Shown: positions 33,120 through 45,410, counted from the stretch's first letter. The stretch is 64,000 bases of DNA from Deinandra increscens subsp. villosa (GCA_039602395.1 JBCNJP010000017.1:21120836-21184835), one strand, 5' to 3'. Notes: generated by a model from the sequence alone, not told the origin. Numbers and translations: made by a program.

Positions 33120-33131
33120 GCTCTGATACCC
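33120..33131 (-). promoter_or_regulatory. Primer-binding site of copia D
   Basis: The coding strand reads GGGTATCAGAGC, the Met-tRNA primer site with one change (T to G at the first base), two bases from the LTR. Confidence 0.8.
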
Positions 33132-33133
33132 CT

Positions 33134-33500
33134 TGTAAAGACCTGGAATGAATCTTACTAAAGGTTTGCTTGATCGTATACGAAAGAACGAGATCTAAAT
33201 ATAACAGTTTATTGAAATCACCAAGACTCGATTACAAACACTCAAAGAAGCTCAAACAGAGACACACTCTGAAACACACACTTAAGATCTGGGTCTCTCT
33301 CAAAAGTCTACTCCAAAAGTCTCTCTTAAATACAAAGCAAACATGTATTTATACTAAACAAGCTGCTGGCCACGAACTGACATGAAGTCACAGTTCGTGG
33401 GTCAAGAACTACCAGTTCGTGGCTCACTTCGTGGACAACCTTCTTTGCATATTCGTCTTTGTTCAGATACTTCACACGACGAATTGATTATGCTCTAACA
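33134..33500 (-). repeat. 5' LTR of copia D (367 bp)
   Basis: On the coding strand it starts TGTTAGAGCATAATC and ends CTTTACA. A TATA-like TATAAATA lies at 33353-33346. The motif-rich segment at 33371-33440 matches the leader. The start is shared with copia C and E LTRs. The right flank is AAATT; its partner is not visible. Confidence 0.8.
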
Positions 33501-34058
33501 AAATTATAAGGATATGGTATAAGGATAGAAAACGGGATGGAGTGAGATTTTAATGATTTATTTAAAAATAATAAGAGAAATATAGGGATAAGGAGTGAGA
33601 TGTGAGTACTCTTAGAGCATTCATCACATCTTCTTTATACTATATCATATCTTTCAAAATATATAAGGATATGTATATTTTCTCTCAAATATCAGCATCT
33701 TTATATATAAACCTCATCCTCAAATTTTAAGATATAAATAAATTAATTGGTAAATATATAATCCATTTTATATATATGTCTTTCTTACGGATAAGGAATG
33801 AGAAGTGTATTATTTTTAAAGAATATTTAAATTTTATGAATAAATGTGTTTTTTGATCAATTATAACGATAACGATAAATAAGTTATTGTGAATTAGATA
33901 ATTAAATTTGATTGTTAAAATATGAAGATAAGGTGTATTTTAAAGCAGGGAATAAAGGAAAATCTCAATGGTTTTTTTAAGTTATCATTAATATATAAAG
34001 ATAAGGAATGATGTGCCAAATGGGCTTTTGAATTCTCTTAGAGCGTTTCCAAACCAAT
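33501..34058. other. AT-rich, MITE-like intergenic DNA
   Basis: No coding frame. ATAGGGATAAGGAGTGAG (33576-33593) recalls the reverse complement of 57150-57180. CTCTTAGAGC occurs at 33611 and 34036, and GATAAGGAATGA twice. Boundaries and inverted repeats could not be fixed, so a transposon call is only tentative. Confidence 0.3.
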
Positions 34059-34438
34059 TTCAATCCCTACATTTTATCCGTAAATTTTAAAGATAATTAC
34101 ATTATTTTCAAAAAGCGATAGCTTTTTTAACCCAAAGATAAACTACAAAAATCAGCTAGAGGCTAAACCCAAAAAGGATAACACCAAAAACGATAGCGAA
34201 CTGTACCAACTATACATCAAACTCAAATTTGTGCCATCTATCCCTGACTAGTCCTTGTACATTTGATCTCATACTAGCCTAGAGGAAGCCTCTCGCTTTG
34301 ATTTATTCGAACAACCTTGCCACCGAAACAGGTTTATTCTCAAAGATCACCTCATCCCCTACCTTCCAAATGCACTAACACGTCAAAGTTACCATCACAT
34401 TCACCATTATTTTTTTTCACATTACTGGTCAGACCCAA
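34059..34438 (-). pseudogene. LINE 3' end fragment
   Basis: On the minus strand broken frames show KARGFL and VRDRWHKFEF, with IWKVG upstream. This resembles the tail of plant LINE ORF2 after the zf-RVT domain (pattern ..SLGFLW..R......W..W). It is several times stopped. It is separated from the rest of the LINE (36911-37624) by a solo LTR. The LINE end toward 34059 has no clear poly(A). Confidence 0.5.
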
Positions 34439-36910
34439 CGTGGCACCCGGCAATTTTAGGTGATTCCTGGCTAACACAAACATACGTAATTTCAAACATA
34501 CATGCATGTAGTACATCTATTAGGGTTTATTAGATGTATCAGTTAGTACACAAACACTGGTACACAAGTTCGTCCCCGAATGTTTGTTGACTATTTGAAT
34601 AAAACGTCAAAAGGACAAACATGACTCATGCAACTTACATTACGTGATTTTACGTGAACTTATGTTTTAATTGAATTACGTGAATACGATTTTATGTGAT
34701 TTTGTGTGTTACTAGAATTGCATGATTTAGGATTGTCGTTTAGTAACTTTATGAAAAAACGCATGCAATACGTTGTATTTATTATTAACCGGACATTGCG
34801 TGGACTCTAATTTATGAACCATTGTCCTAGTTGCATGCAAAATCCGGACACTAGGTCCTTTGTTGGCTTGGCAAAAAATTAGGGGTCCACAAGACAACTT
34901 AATCTCTAAGCAAAATACAAAAATTGTTTGCCACTCCCCTCTTATTTAGGCATACAAGAAAAAAACAAACACTAGCCCCCTCCTCATTCTTACGGCCGAG
35001 ACCTCCCAACCCCACTATCTCCTTTAGTTTCTTCCATTCTCGAGCAGTTGATCGGTGATTCGAAGTCCTTTAGGCATTCTACATACTTGGGAACCATCAA
35101 ACAACCTTCAATCCATCTATTTTCTTGTGAATCAAAGGTACAATCTTGCTTTTGAGTTTTTGAAAAACCTAATGTCCTAAATCCAAGAACTTTCAAGTGT
35201 TGTATGCAAGAAATTGATGATGTTGTGATGCTAGATAAATGCTACATGTGTTAATTTTGCAAAATTAATATGTAGCATGCATGGGTTCAAAACCCTAATT
35301 TGATTAACTTGAGTTACACGTGTTCTATGGTTGTGATTGCTTGGCATATGATGTTAGATGATAATATTATGTATGATTGCATAAAAAGTTCAGTAACTTG
35401 ATGATAAAATACGACACCTGCCGTTAAAGGAAACTTTTTGGAAACTAACTGTTGCATAGGTGGTTGTTTATGAGTTCTATTGATGCTATGATGATGCATA
35501 CATGCTATAATGATCATAAAAAGAGGATTCACATGCTTAGAATTGTTAAATTTGCATGATTGTTCATACCTTACTAAAAGAGGAAACTTTTTGGATGCAA
35601 CATGTAGTAGAACTTAGTTATAAATAATGTAATGTGGTTGGTAGTTGTAGTTAAGCTTGTAGTATGGTAAATAAATGTTCGTTGAGTTGTTTGCACATGA
35701 TCTTGTACCTCGTTTGAGTATTTGTTCTTAAACTATCAAATATAGTAATTGCTATGCATGTAATTGACAATGTTATGGTTGCTAGTGAATTAAGGTGAAT
35801 ACAGAAGCATCTTAGGATACTTGCAAAGTGAAGCTATATGTTATGTTCCTCACATGCTATTTATGGGAACTTTTATGGTTGAAAACCTAAACTAGTAACT
35901 ATCATTGAACAACACATTGTTAAATTAGTCACCAGCGTGTCCTAGGGTCTAACTTGGTCAACCTAGTCACATTTGGTCATATTTAGGATGACATGCAAAG
36001 TAGCTTTCTTTCACAAACACTTGAAAGATTTTGGATACAACAAACTCTCTTGACCTACTTAAACACTTTCACTCACACATTTTCATATCATAGGTGATTC
36101 TTAGGAACTCATTGAGTTCATAAACTTTTGACTTGCCGAGCACTCTAAGGTGAGTTCACTGATCCGATTTCTAAGTATCTCCTTGGGGAGAGAAAACATG
36201 CTTACGAACAATAGATTTGGTAACTACTACTATATCGCTATCCACTAATGTACAAACATAACACATTTAGAAGTCCTTACGTCTCAGACTGTTAATTATG
36301 GCAACCGTGGTAATTTTGAGTAGTACTACTGGGTTTGACAAACCCCAACTGGGTTATTCGCGATAACTCAACTGGAGGTCGAACGGGTGTAAAATTGACA
36401 TAATCACTCTCACCAACGTTTGTGTTAGACGTGGTGGAAAGACAAAAAATCACATGAGAGTCAGCTTCGGTTGCGAAACGTATAGTGGCATTGAAAATAG
36501 CTTAGCTAGCTACTGATATAAATTTTTATTACATTTATGTAAACATTTATATTTACACTTTTTAACTTATGAACTCACCAACCTTTGTGTTAACACACTT
36601 TAGCATGTTTTTCACAGGTCGCTAAGGTACGAGGCACATTAGAATGCATGCATACTGTTGGGTAAAAAAAAACTCTTTTAAAATATTTTATTTACATTTA
36701 TTATGGTTTTGGGTGCGTGTATTGCGCAATGCATTGTTACTTTCATATACTTTATGCTTCTGCATACTTTAACTATTTTGACTCATTTGGTTGAGTTATG
36801 TCTGTTTTCTAAAACTCATTTAGAGTCGTTCGTATGATTAATGACTTGGATCCTGGTTTGTCACATGCCTCGTAGTAAAGCCCCGCAGGTGGAAGTTTGA
36901 GGGTGTGACG
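34439..36910 (+). mobile_element. Gypsy solo LTR (2472 bp) inserted in the LINE
   Basis: It starts CGTGGCACCCGG (decayed from TGTGACACCCGG) and ends GGGTGTGACG. The flanks CCCAA (34434-34438) and ACCAA (36911-36915) match at four of five bases, as expected for an old target duplication. It shares CCGAGCA-CTAAGGTGAGTT (about 36137), GAACTCACCAACCTTTGTGTT (about 36573) and GATCCTGGTTTGTCA (about 36850) with the LTR at 30056-32700. No internal genes. Confidence 0.75.
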
Positions 36911-37624
36911 ACCAAATTCCGCAGCTGCATCAAGTCCTTATTTGAAAATGCAAAGATCTATGGGATTTTACACCAATTTCCACACCCTCACTGCCACATA
37001 GCACAAGATGAACAAATGTTCAACCAATTCTTGTGCTTTTGTCACATAAAGGGCATATGATCGATTGCAAAACTAGGTTCTTTCTTGCTAGCCCTAAACT
37101 TGTGGGGAGCCGCTCTAGACCTATACGCCAACCAAATATGTGTACCTTCATAGGTAACCATTGGTTCTAGTTGTACGCTCTTCCTAATTTAAAAGCATTA
37201 TACCCACCGATTTAGTGGAGAACAAACCAATTGAGTCTGTGGACCACACCTATTTGTCCTTGCCATCTCTCATTTCTGTCCTTGGTTAAAGGTCAGTCAC
37301 TTGTTCAAGCTCCGCCATTTCCTATTGTAAGATTGGTACCCAAATTCAGTTCTAAGTTGTTAGCTTATCCTTTCGTGCTGTCATTCTTTCAGAGACTTAG
37401 ACACGTTTGTTACCCTCTAATAAGAATAAGGCATGGAACCCCGAACTAAAGGGTTGCTCACCTAACCATTTATTCAACCAGAAGCGTGTGCTACTTCCCG
37501 ATTATATATAACCTCTTAATATCTCATTAGCCACCAAATATCTTGAGCCAAGGCCAATGAAAGCTTTGTTCATGCTCACCCACATCCCTGACCACCTGGC
37601 CTTCGCCAGAATAAGACTGGTTAC
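36911..37624 (-). pseudogene. LINE ORF2 fragment with zf-RVT-like domain
   Basis: On the minus strand from 37624 there is a segment with AKARWS and NKAFIGLG, typical of the region after plant LINE RT. Next is a short open region and then a zinc-finger-like part: CPLCDKS (about 37065) and, in another frame, EHLFILCYVAVRVWKL (about 37015-36970). This matches the CPLC...E..EHLF..C....VW pattern of zf-RVT. It is frameshifted and stopped. The upstream half of the same LINE lies at 56132-57150, beyond copia A2. Confidence 0.7.
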
Positions 37625-38147
37625 TGTAAGAGAATAATTTATGGCTTGTGTATTAAATAAATCATTGGCGGACTATTTTGTAGGCCTATGCACTTGAATA
37701 TGTGAAAATTAGTTGGGTCTTCATAGTAATAGGTCATTGGGCCATTTTAGACATGTTTGGGACCAATTAGAAAGAGTTTAAGGTGAGTTTAGTGGACCTT
37801 GAAAGTCAAATACGGGAATTAGAGGTAAATTAGGGTTTTGAGGATGGCTTGTTGACCAAGCTTGTCCTCTCCTATATAAGGAACCCTTGTGTTACTTGTT
37901 TAAGGTTGTTGATTTTGGTGCTCTACTCAAGGTGTAATCGAAATTCTCTTTAAGAGAATTTCGAATTCCTCAAGGTGTGTGGTAATCGATTTCATTCAAG
38001 CTTTCTACAACCGGTTTGTGTTTTCATCTTGTTTCCATCGTTTCTTTACTATTTTATACGATTATTCTTGAATCATCTATAATCACCGAATTCCGCACGG
38101 TGATTAGTAGACTAGATATCGCGTGAGGGGTTATTTAGATCCTTACA
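37625..38147 (+). repeat. 5' LTR of copia A2 (523 bp)
   Basis: It starts TGTAAGAG and ends CCTTACA. The TATA box is TATATAAG at 37873-37880. About 60 bases downstream is a perfect 12-bp hairpin stem TCGAAATTCTCT/AGAGAATTTCGA (37938-37964) with loop TTA. The 3' part contains GTAGACTAGATATCGCGTGAG, shared with A1. Confidence 0.9.
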
Positions 38148-38149
38148 AT

Positions 38150-38161
38150 TGGTATCAGAGC
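38150..38161 (+). promoter_or_regulatory. Primer-binding site of copia A2
   Basis: TGGTATCAGAGC, two bases after the LTR end, complementary to initiator Met tRNA. Confidence 0.9.
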
Positions 38162-38329
38162 TAAGAAACGCAAGTTTCGTGGCTCTCGCGATATTAGATT
38201 CAAGCTTTTTGGACTAACGGTTTGAGTTTTTCGTGTGATTTTCAGATTTTAGCGCAAAACAGGAGGTCCTTGTGAGTTTTTATGTAGGTTACAAGTGTTG
38301 CAGAAGCTAGAGCTCGTGTTCCTAAGCTA

Positions 38330-38730
38330 TTCGATCGAAATCTGTGGTTTTGACCCTCATTCGATCGAAATTCATAGTTTTTCGATCGAAATTTTGGCTT
38401 TTCGATCGAAATTTCAGCTTTTCGACTAGCTTTTTGATCAGCCGACCAACTTTTCGATCAGCCGACCAGCTTTTCGATCAGCCGACCAGCTTTTCGATCA
38501 GCCAACCCAGCTTTTCGATCAGCCAACCTGCTTTTCGACTAGCTTTTCGATCAGCCAACCAACTTTTCGATCAAGCCACACTTTTCGATCAAAAAGTCCA
38601 CTTATCGATCAAAAAAGTCCACTTTTCGATCAAAAAGTCCACTTTTCGACCCATCGCCTTTTTGATCAAAAAGTCCTGTTTTCGATCAATTCAGCTTTTC
38701 GATCAAAAAGTCCACTTTTCGATCCGATCT
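38330..38730 (+). repeat. TTTTCGATC array in the leader of copia A2
   Basis: About twenty-five copies of TTCGATCRRA or TTCGAC units in 400 bases. They start with TTCGATCGAAAT, then GCTTTTCGATCAGCC(A/G)ACC, then CTTTTCGATCAAAAAGTCCA. The order shows blocks of locally amplified variants. The core equals the unit of the intron array in the A1 extra gene. Confidence 0.9.
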
Positions 38731-38774
38731 AGTCTTTCCGGTCCGAATTTGCGCTAGAAGTTCATTCAAAGAAG

Positions 38775-40639
38775 ATGATGGTAAACGCTCTACCAGGTAC
38801 CACTGCATCTAGCAACAACGAGGTATGTTTAAATTCTAAATGTCAAGCGATTCTAAAAGAATGTAAAGATTGGGAACGTAAGTTCACCAATGAAACCCTA
38901 AATCATGAATCCACTGCCAGAGACCTTAGGGAATATAAAGATAAGGCTAGAATATTTAGGGAGAAACTTGAGGCTATTAAGTTAGACGTTAAGAGTCTAG
39001 AAAGTCGGCTGAGTGATAAGAGCACCTACCTTAAGATTGCTAACTGTAAAGTTGAAACTTTAACCAAAGAGGTAGAGGAACTCAGAACCAAATTAGGAAC
39101 ATCTCAAACTAAAATCGAGCGTAATGATAAAATTGTTTCTAAAATGATGGAGGCTAGTTCCTTTATTTTATAACACTGATGTCAGAATGAGGTATGTCAA
39201 AGACAATTCAGGTTTAGGTTTTGGCTCGGATGAAAAGGATGAAAAATCAACACACACGGTCCCTATGCCTTTGATGCATGAAATGATTTATGAACATAAA
39301 AGCTCTCAAACCACTTTAGAAGTTAAGGCTGAAATATGATAGGAAACTTGCTTCATGTCCTATTAAAATCACTGCTTCTGTTTCTAACACAACTGAAAAA
39401 TCTACTTCTTGTGCAGATAAAGTAAATAAAGAAGCAGGTTCAAAGGGAGAAAGTGTTTGTTTTGAGAGTCAAAAGTTTCCAATTATTAAAACTGATCATT
39501 TTGCTTCAAAAAAAATTGAGTCTGAGTCAACATTTCCCAAGTCAACTGTGTTGGATGAATCAGCTACTTGTAGTGTGTTTAATTTTGGGAAGTGTGATGA
39601 TAAACCTAAACCATTGAGAACTGTGGAAATTTTAAGAAGAGGTAAGGGACCACAGGTTGCTGGTCGTAAACCCTCAAATGCAAGTGTGTTTAGTGTGAAA
39701 GATTGTGTTGTTAAGAATGATGCTGTTGTGAACAATGTTCAGAAAGGACGGGACGCCAAACCTCATGATTTTGTCCCGGACCCAGAAATCAATTCTGCAT
39801 ATGACCAGTACAAACCGATACAACGGGAGTACATTTTGACTACCAAGCCAAAAGGTCGAACCCATTGGATTCATAAAAACTGTTCAAAACCCTCTTGGCA
39901 ATCCACTGGGCGAAACCAACCACAGGCTCCCGCGTATCCCAAGAAGCAATCTTGCCATGTGTGTAGAAAGACTGGACACTTGCAAGAAACTGCTTGCACA
40001 GACCATTTGAGCCCTATTGCCCTAGGAAATGTTTGCAAAATCAGGGTTACACACATGGTGGTTCAAAACAAAATGCTACACCTTCAAACCCTAAGGTGCA
40101 AAAAACTGTACCTAACCAACCTAAACAATCAAAGGTACAGAAGGGGAACCAAAAGCCCAAGTCACCTCAAAAACCAACAAAAACTGATTTTAAAACTGAT
40201 AAAGTGTGTCATGTTCTTCCAAAATCAGCCAGCTTTCCAAAATCTGTCAGTTTTCCAAAACCTGCTAGGTTTACTAAATCAGTTGGTTTTTTAAAATCAA
40301 ATGCAAGGTGTGAGGAAGAAAGGTGGAATGTGCCAAAGGTGGTAAACCAGTTTTACCAGCCTAAAGGGGTGTATAAAAAACACTCTAAACAATTTCAATA
40401 TGTCAAAATTGAAAATGAAAATGTTAAGAAAAGACCACGCAATGGTCCTCAGGTAAAGAGGAAAGTGTAACCACAAAACTTGGAAGGTCAGGAACAAAGA
40501 TGTTCCAAAAGATGACCAGGTAAAACCCAAAACCAAGGCAGCCACAACCCCAATCCCTGATGTTACGAACGGAATGTGCTTAATAGAGATAACTTTCATT
40601 AACTCTTCAGGTATACCCAGAACAACAATGGCCTGGGTA
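38775..40639 (+). pseudogene. Copia A2 gag, N-terminal domain deleted
   Basis: The ATG at 38775 leads directly, after a dozen residues, into a Lys/Glu-rich coiled coil (residues 25-125). The helical N-domain and first knuckle of related gags are missing. The frame stops at 39173. Broken frames continue through YVKDNSGLGFGSD (about 39195), then 39548-40294 with a second knuckle start CHVCRKTGHL (about 39954-39983). A frameshift in the knuckle moves the rest to another frame (39994-40470) with basic repeats ASFPKSVSFPK, RWNVPKVVN and VYKKHSKQFQ. The tail TMAWVLI (to 40639) precedes the gag stop, which lies beyond the nested insertion (45418-45420). Loss of the N-domain would prevent particle assembly. 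Confidence 0.75.
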
Positions 40640-40644
40640 CTAAT

Positions 40645-40803
40645 TGTAAGAAGGATTATTCCCCTTGCCATACTATTCAACCAAAACAAGGTTAAATACA
40701 CAACCCAAAGGGTATATCGACAGACCTATATTTAGTACAGAGAATACAAACTATTCTAATAACCTATGTACAACAAATGCAGGTATAATAAATATGGCTA
40801 ATA
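40645..40803 (-). repeat. 3' LTR of TA...CA copia copy 1 (159 bp)
   Basis: From TGTAAGAAGG to GGCTAATA on the + strand. It differs from the right LTR at very few visible bases, for example CCTATGTAC against CCGATGTAC. Confidence 0.85.
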
Positions 40804-40805
40804 CA

Positions 40806-43800
40806 CCCCCTCAGACGGAGCATGAGGAGGACGAATGTTTAGGCTGGACCGGAACCGGGTGAATAGTTGACAAGGTAATCCTTTAGTAAAAATATCTGCG
40901 TATTGAAAATCTGCAGGAATATGAAGGACACGAACATCACCAAGACGAACCTTTTCTCGGACAAAATGTATGTCAAGTTTAACATGTTTAGTTCGTTGAT
41001 GCTGCACGGGGTTTTCCGATAAGTAAACGGCGGAGATGTTGACACAATATACAATGGTAGCTTGCTTTATTGGAACGTGTACTTCTAACAGTAAGTTTCT
41101 TAACCAACTTGTTTCAGCAACAACATTTGCAACACCCCGATATTCGGCTTCGGCACTTGATCTAGATATAGTTGGTTGTCTTTTGGATTGCCAAAATACC
41201 AAGTTATCTCCTAAGAAGACACAATAACCAGATGTTGAATGTCTTGAGTCAGGGTACCCACCCCAATTAGCATCCGAATAAGCTAGAAGTTTGTGTGATC
41301 GGGATGGTGAGATTTGAAGGCTGTGATCGATGGTCCCTTTCAAATATCGGAGAACTCGCTTCATAAATTGGAAATGAGGTTCACGCGGGGCATGCATAAA
41401 AAGACATATTTGTTGAACAGCATACGTAAGGTTCGGCCGAGTGAAAGTAAGGTATTGAAGAGCACCGGCTAGTTGACGATAGAGGGTGCCATCGGGTATT
41501 AAATTTCCACTGGTTGCGCTAAGTTTGGAATTAGTGTCAACGGGGGTGGCGGAGGGTTTACAATCCGACATGTGAGCACGTTCCAAAATGTCTTTGGCAT
41601 AAGTGTATTGAGACAAAAATAAGCCACCGTTATGTGAGGTAACATGCATGCCAAGAAAGTGATGCAATTTTCCAAGGTCTGTCATTCGAAATTCACTTGA
41701 GAGGGACTTCATTATATCTTGAAGAAGCTTGTCATTAGAGGCTGTCAAGATGATATCGTCTACGTACAAGAGCAAATATGCCATATCATGTCCTTTCTTG
41801 TACACAAATAGTGATGAATCACTAGCGGTGCTTCGAAACCCACACGAGATTAAATAGTTTGCAAACCATTCGTACCATGCCCTTGGAGCCTGTTTCAATC
41901 CATACATCGATTTGGTTAACCTGCAAACATGGTTAGGGTAACGAGGGTTGGTAAAACCAGGAGGTTGATACATATAAACCGTTTCATTTAGAGCCCTGTG
42001 AAGAAACGCGTTTTTGATGTCGAGTTAGTTAATTTTCCAACCCCGAGATATGGCAAGACTGAGAACAGTGCGTATGGTTGTCGGTTTAACTACGGGACTA
42101 TAAGTCTCGTCACAATCGATACCAATTTGCTGACTTTTCCTGTTAACTACAAGACGAGCTTTATACCGTTGAAGTGTACCGTCAGCGTGGAACTTGTGAC
42201 GGTAGAGCCACATACATCGGATAATGTTGTTGTTTGGTGGCCAAGGTACAAGAACCTACGTTTTATTGTCCTTCAAGGCTTCATATTCTTCGGTCATGGC
42301 AGCGTGCCAATGTGGATCAGCGAGGGCTTTAAGATGAGAATCCGGGATTGGTGAGATGGGTTTGTCAGTGTGGGTGTGAAGGTTGAGACGGGTTTGGGGT
42401 TTAGTAATCCCCGCTTTGGATCTAGTAGTCATAAGATGGGTTGGTAAGGATGGGTGAGGGGGATGTTGGGTAGTGTGGGACGAGAAAGAAGTGGTGGGTT
42501 GATGGGAGGATGGCGGTGATGAATCTGGTTGAGAACTTAGATGTGGAGAAGGATCAAGCGGAGTATGTTGTTGAGGACTTAAATTTGGAAACGAAAATGG
42601 GGTATTTGTTGGGTTTTGTGAAGGTGATAAGGGAGTAATTAATGGTGAGCTAGAAGGAGGGAAAGGTGACGAGGCAGGTGAGGTGGATAGGCTTGGGGAG
42701 GGTGGATGAGTAGGTATAGGAGGTTGTGGGGAAGTTTGTGATGTTGGGTAAAATATAAAGGGTGAAGGATCATTGTTTAGAAAAGAATAGTCATGAGATG
42801 TCATATTGGTGGAAAAAGGGAACATGCTTTCATCAAAGGTTACATGACGAGAGAGGAGAACCCGTCCGGTGGAAAGTTCAAGACATCGATAGCCACGATA
42901 ATTTACAGGATATCCAAGAAAAACACACGGGGTGGAACGAGGGGCAAGTTTATGTGGGCGTGTCGCGGACGTATTCGGGTAGCAAGCACAACCAAAGATT
43001 CGTAAGTGATCGTAGGTTGGTTGTTTAATGTATAAAGCGGAGGTGGGTGTTTGAAAGTGGAGAAGTTTGGTAGGTAGAATGTTATGAAGATAACACGCGG
43101 TGTGAAGAGCATCAACCCAAAAATTTGGTGGAAGAGAAGCATGTGTGAGAAGGGCAAGCATGATTTCATTTATTCGTCTAATCATGCGTTCTGATTTCCC
43201 ATTTTGTTGGGATGTTTGTGGACATGAAAAACGAAATTGGATACCATGGTTATTGGCAAAATTTTTGAAGTTATGATTATCAAACTCACCCCCGAGATCG
43301 CATTGAAAAGATATTTATTATAATGTGAAATTGGGTGTTGATATATTTATGAAATTGTGAAAATTTTGTGAAGGTTTCAGATTTAAACTTGAGTGGAAAT
43401 ACCCATGTATATTGGGTTAGGTCGTCAACGAGGACCATGTAATATTTATAGCCATTTTTTCTTATAATAGGAGATGTCCATAAATCACAATGCACAATGT
43501 CAAACGGCAAAATGGTACGAGAAGTGGACATGGAAAAAGGAAGACGTTTGTGCTTAGATAGTTGACATGATTTGCAAATGGAACTTTTGTCACGTTTATT
43601 ACATTTGATAAATTTATTAGAAACTAGATAATCAAAAACTTGAAATCCCGGGTGACCAAGACGATCATGCCAAGGATCTTGAGAAGTAGTAGCTAGAACA
43701 ATTGGTGATGAGACGGGATATGTGAACGGGTATAAGCGGCTTGAGATATTGTGGCGAGTTAAAATCCTCCCAGTCATGTAATCCTTCACAGAAAAACCTT

Positions 43801-45176
43801 GAGAGTCAAATTCCACAGAAACATTGTTATCGGTGGTAAACTTTCTAACGGAAATGAGATTTTTTATAATGGTCGGTGTGTAAAGGATATTTTTTAAGTG
43901 GAGGTCTCGAGTGGTTGTTGATAAAGTTGATTCGCCGGATCCAAGTATAGGCACGCGAGCTCCATTTCCTACAAAAATTGAGCCAAGAGGACAATTAAAA
44001 TATGGGTTAGTAATCAAACCTTGGTCACTGGTGATGTGGTCGGTCGCGCCAGAATCCATATGCCACTCATTACCATCAGATGCATAAGTCATGGTGTTAA
44101 GCGCTTCACCACGCTGGGTGGGTTCCAAAGGATCACAAGTGGCGATGTGGGCTTGACTAACAGATGGTCCAGGACTGTTTGTGCTAGAATTATGCCATGG
44201 CGCATGTGGCATCTGGGCAGCCTAAGGCCGAGCCCAGCCTGCTTGAGTAGGGTACGGGGCTGGTGGCGGAGTCTAGTATGCCCAATAAGGGACAGGTGTG
44301 GGCCAAGCATTTGAGGCATTAGAAGTAACTTGAGGAGCACCAGGGTGGGACCAGGCCACGCGAGGGTTCTGATGTAAAAAACCACGTCCATTTCCGCTAT
44401 AATTAGGGCGACGACCAAAATTTCCAGATCTACCTTCTCTTCTCCGGTTACCACGCTGTTGACTGTCCATGGAGTTTATTCAATTTGGTTGCAGCGGAGC
44501 CTCAGTAGGCTGACAATTGTAGACCACGGCAAGAGCGGCTGGAGGGGTTAGCGACTCACGAGCTGTTTGCCTCTAAAGTTCAAAACGGAGCATGTTGCAA
44601 GCAGTTTCCCAAGGAGGAAGGCTTTGGTTAATATATGCTCCGATAGTGTCGTACTCAGTAGGTAAGCCACACAAATGTTGCAAAACCAACCGTTGGTCAT
44701 TGACGGGACTATCGACATCGTTCAATTGCTCACTCAAGTCTTTAAGCTTTTGACAGTAGGAATCCAGATTTGGCATGGACTTAAGGGTGAGATTGTTAAA
44801 TTCATGCTCAAGGGCAGCAGCTCTTGCTCCTTTGTTATTAAGGAACAAGGTTTTGATATGATTCCATGCCTCATACGCAGTGGAGTCGTTTTGCAAGACG
44901 CGTGCCAGAAGTTCGTCAGATAGTGACCCATAAATCCATTGGAGGACAAGAGCATCAAGATCGGACCAGGCCTGGTATTCATGATCGTTTTTCTCTGGTG
45001 GCGGCGTACCGTCAATATGAGCTGTGACGCAGGTACTACGAGCGTGGATCTAAAAAAGCTTCACCCATGTTGAATAGGTAACCTTTGTTCCGTCAAGGAC
45101 ACGAACACGACGCTGGATGTCGGTTACGGTGTATGCCGGATGTATGGGTTTTGGAGGATGGTTTATCGGTGCTCAT
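40806..45176 (-). pseudogene. Copia gag-pol of copy 1 (Ale-like), broken
   Basis: The start codon at 45176-45174 begins MSTDKPSS, and a 14-base deletion near 45160 relative to copy 2 shifts the frame. Gag has a UBN2-like helical domain (AYEAWNHIKTLF, 44896-44573). Protease MDSGATDHIT is at about 44057. Integrase is split by a frameshift near 43310 that copy 2 shares. The later integrase piece has YLHNILPTK and VFLGYP (43185-42256). RT has YVDD (about 41765), and RNase H has SSAEAEYRG (about 41160). A VYCDN to VYCVN change and several stops are specific to this copy. No CCHC knuckle is present; an Arg/Gly-rich stretch stands in its place. The end is APSEGVY. Confidence 0.85.
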
Positions 45177-45234
45177 CGTGATGAAACACACAGATGGAAA
45201 CAAAGGCAGAAAGCTAAAAGGGTTCAGAGAGAGT

Positions 45235-45246
45235 CTCTTGATACCA
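45235..45246 (-). promoter_or_regulatory. Primer-binding site, TA...CA copia copy 1
   Basis: The coding strand reads TGGTATCAAGAG directly at the LTR end, with no spacer, unlike the two-base spacer in copias A-E. It matches initiator Met tRNA for eight bases. Confidence 0.75.
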
Positions 45247-45405
45247 TGTAAGAAGGATTATTCCCCTTGCCATACTATTCAACCAAAACAAGGTTAAATA
45301 CACAACCCAAAGGGTATATCGACAGACCTATATTTAGTACAGAGAATACAAACTATTCTAATAACCGATGTACAACAAATGCAGGTATAATAAATATGGC
45401 TAATA
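45247..45405 (-). repeat. 5' LTR of TA...CA copia copy 1 (159 bp)
   Basis: It has the same length as the left LTR and ends at GGCTAATA before the duplication CTAAT. Confidence 0.85.
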
Positions 45406-45410
45406 CTAAT

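Larger units (their letters stand above)
40640..45410 (-). mobile_element. Copia with non-canonical TA...CA ends, copy 1
   Basis: Perfect 5-bp duplications CTAAT flank the element (40640-40644 and 45406-45410). The two LTRs (40645-40803, 45247-45405) are 159 bases each. On the coding strand the LTR reads TATTAGCC...CTTCTTACA, so it starts TA and not TG. A polypurine tract GAGGGGGTG (coding strand) precedes the left LTR, and TGGTATCAAGAG (45246-45235) follows the right LTR as primer site. The element inserted into the A2 gag-protease junction. Gag-pol is broken. It is nearly identical to copy 2 (47904-52659). Confidence 0.85.
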
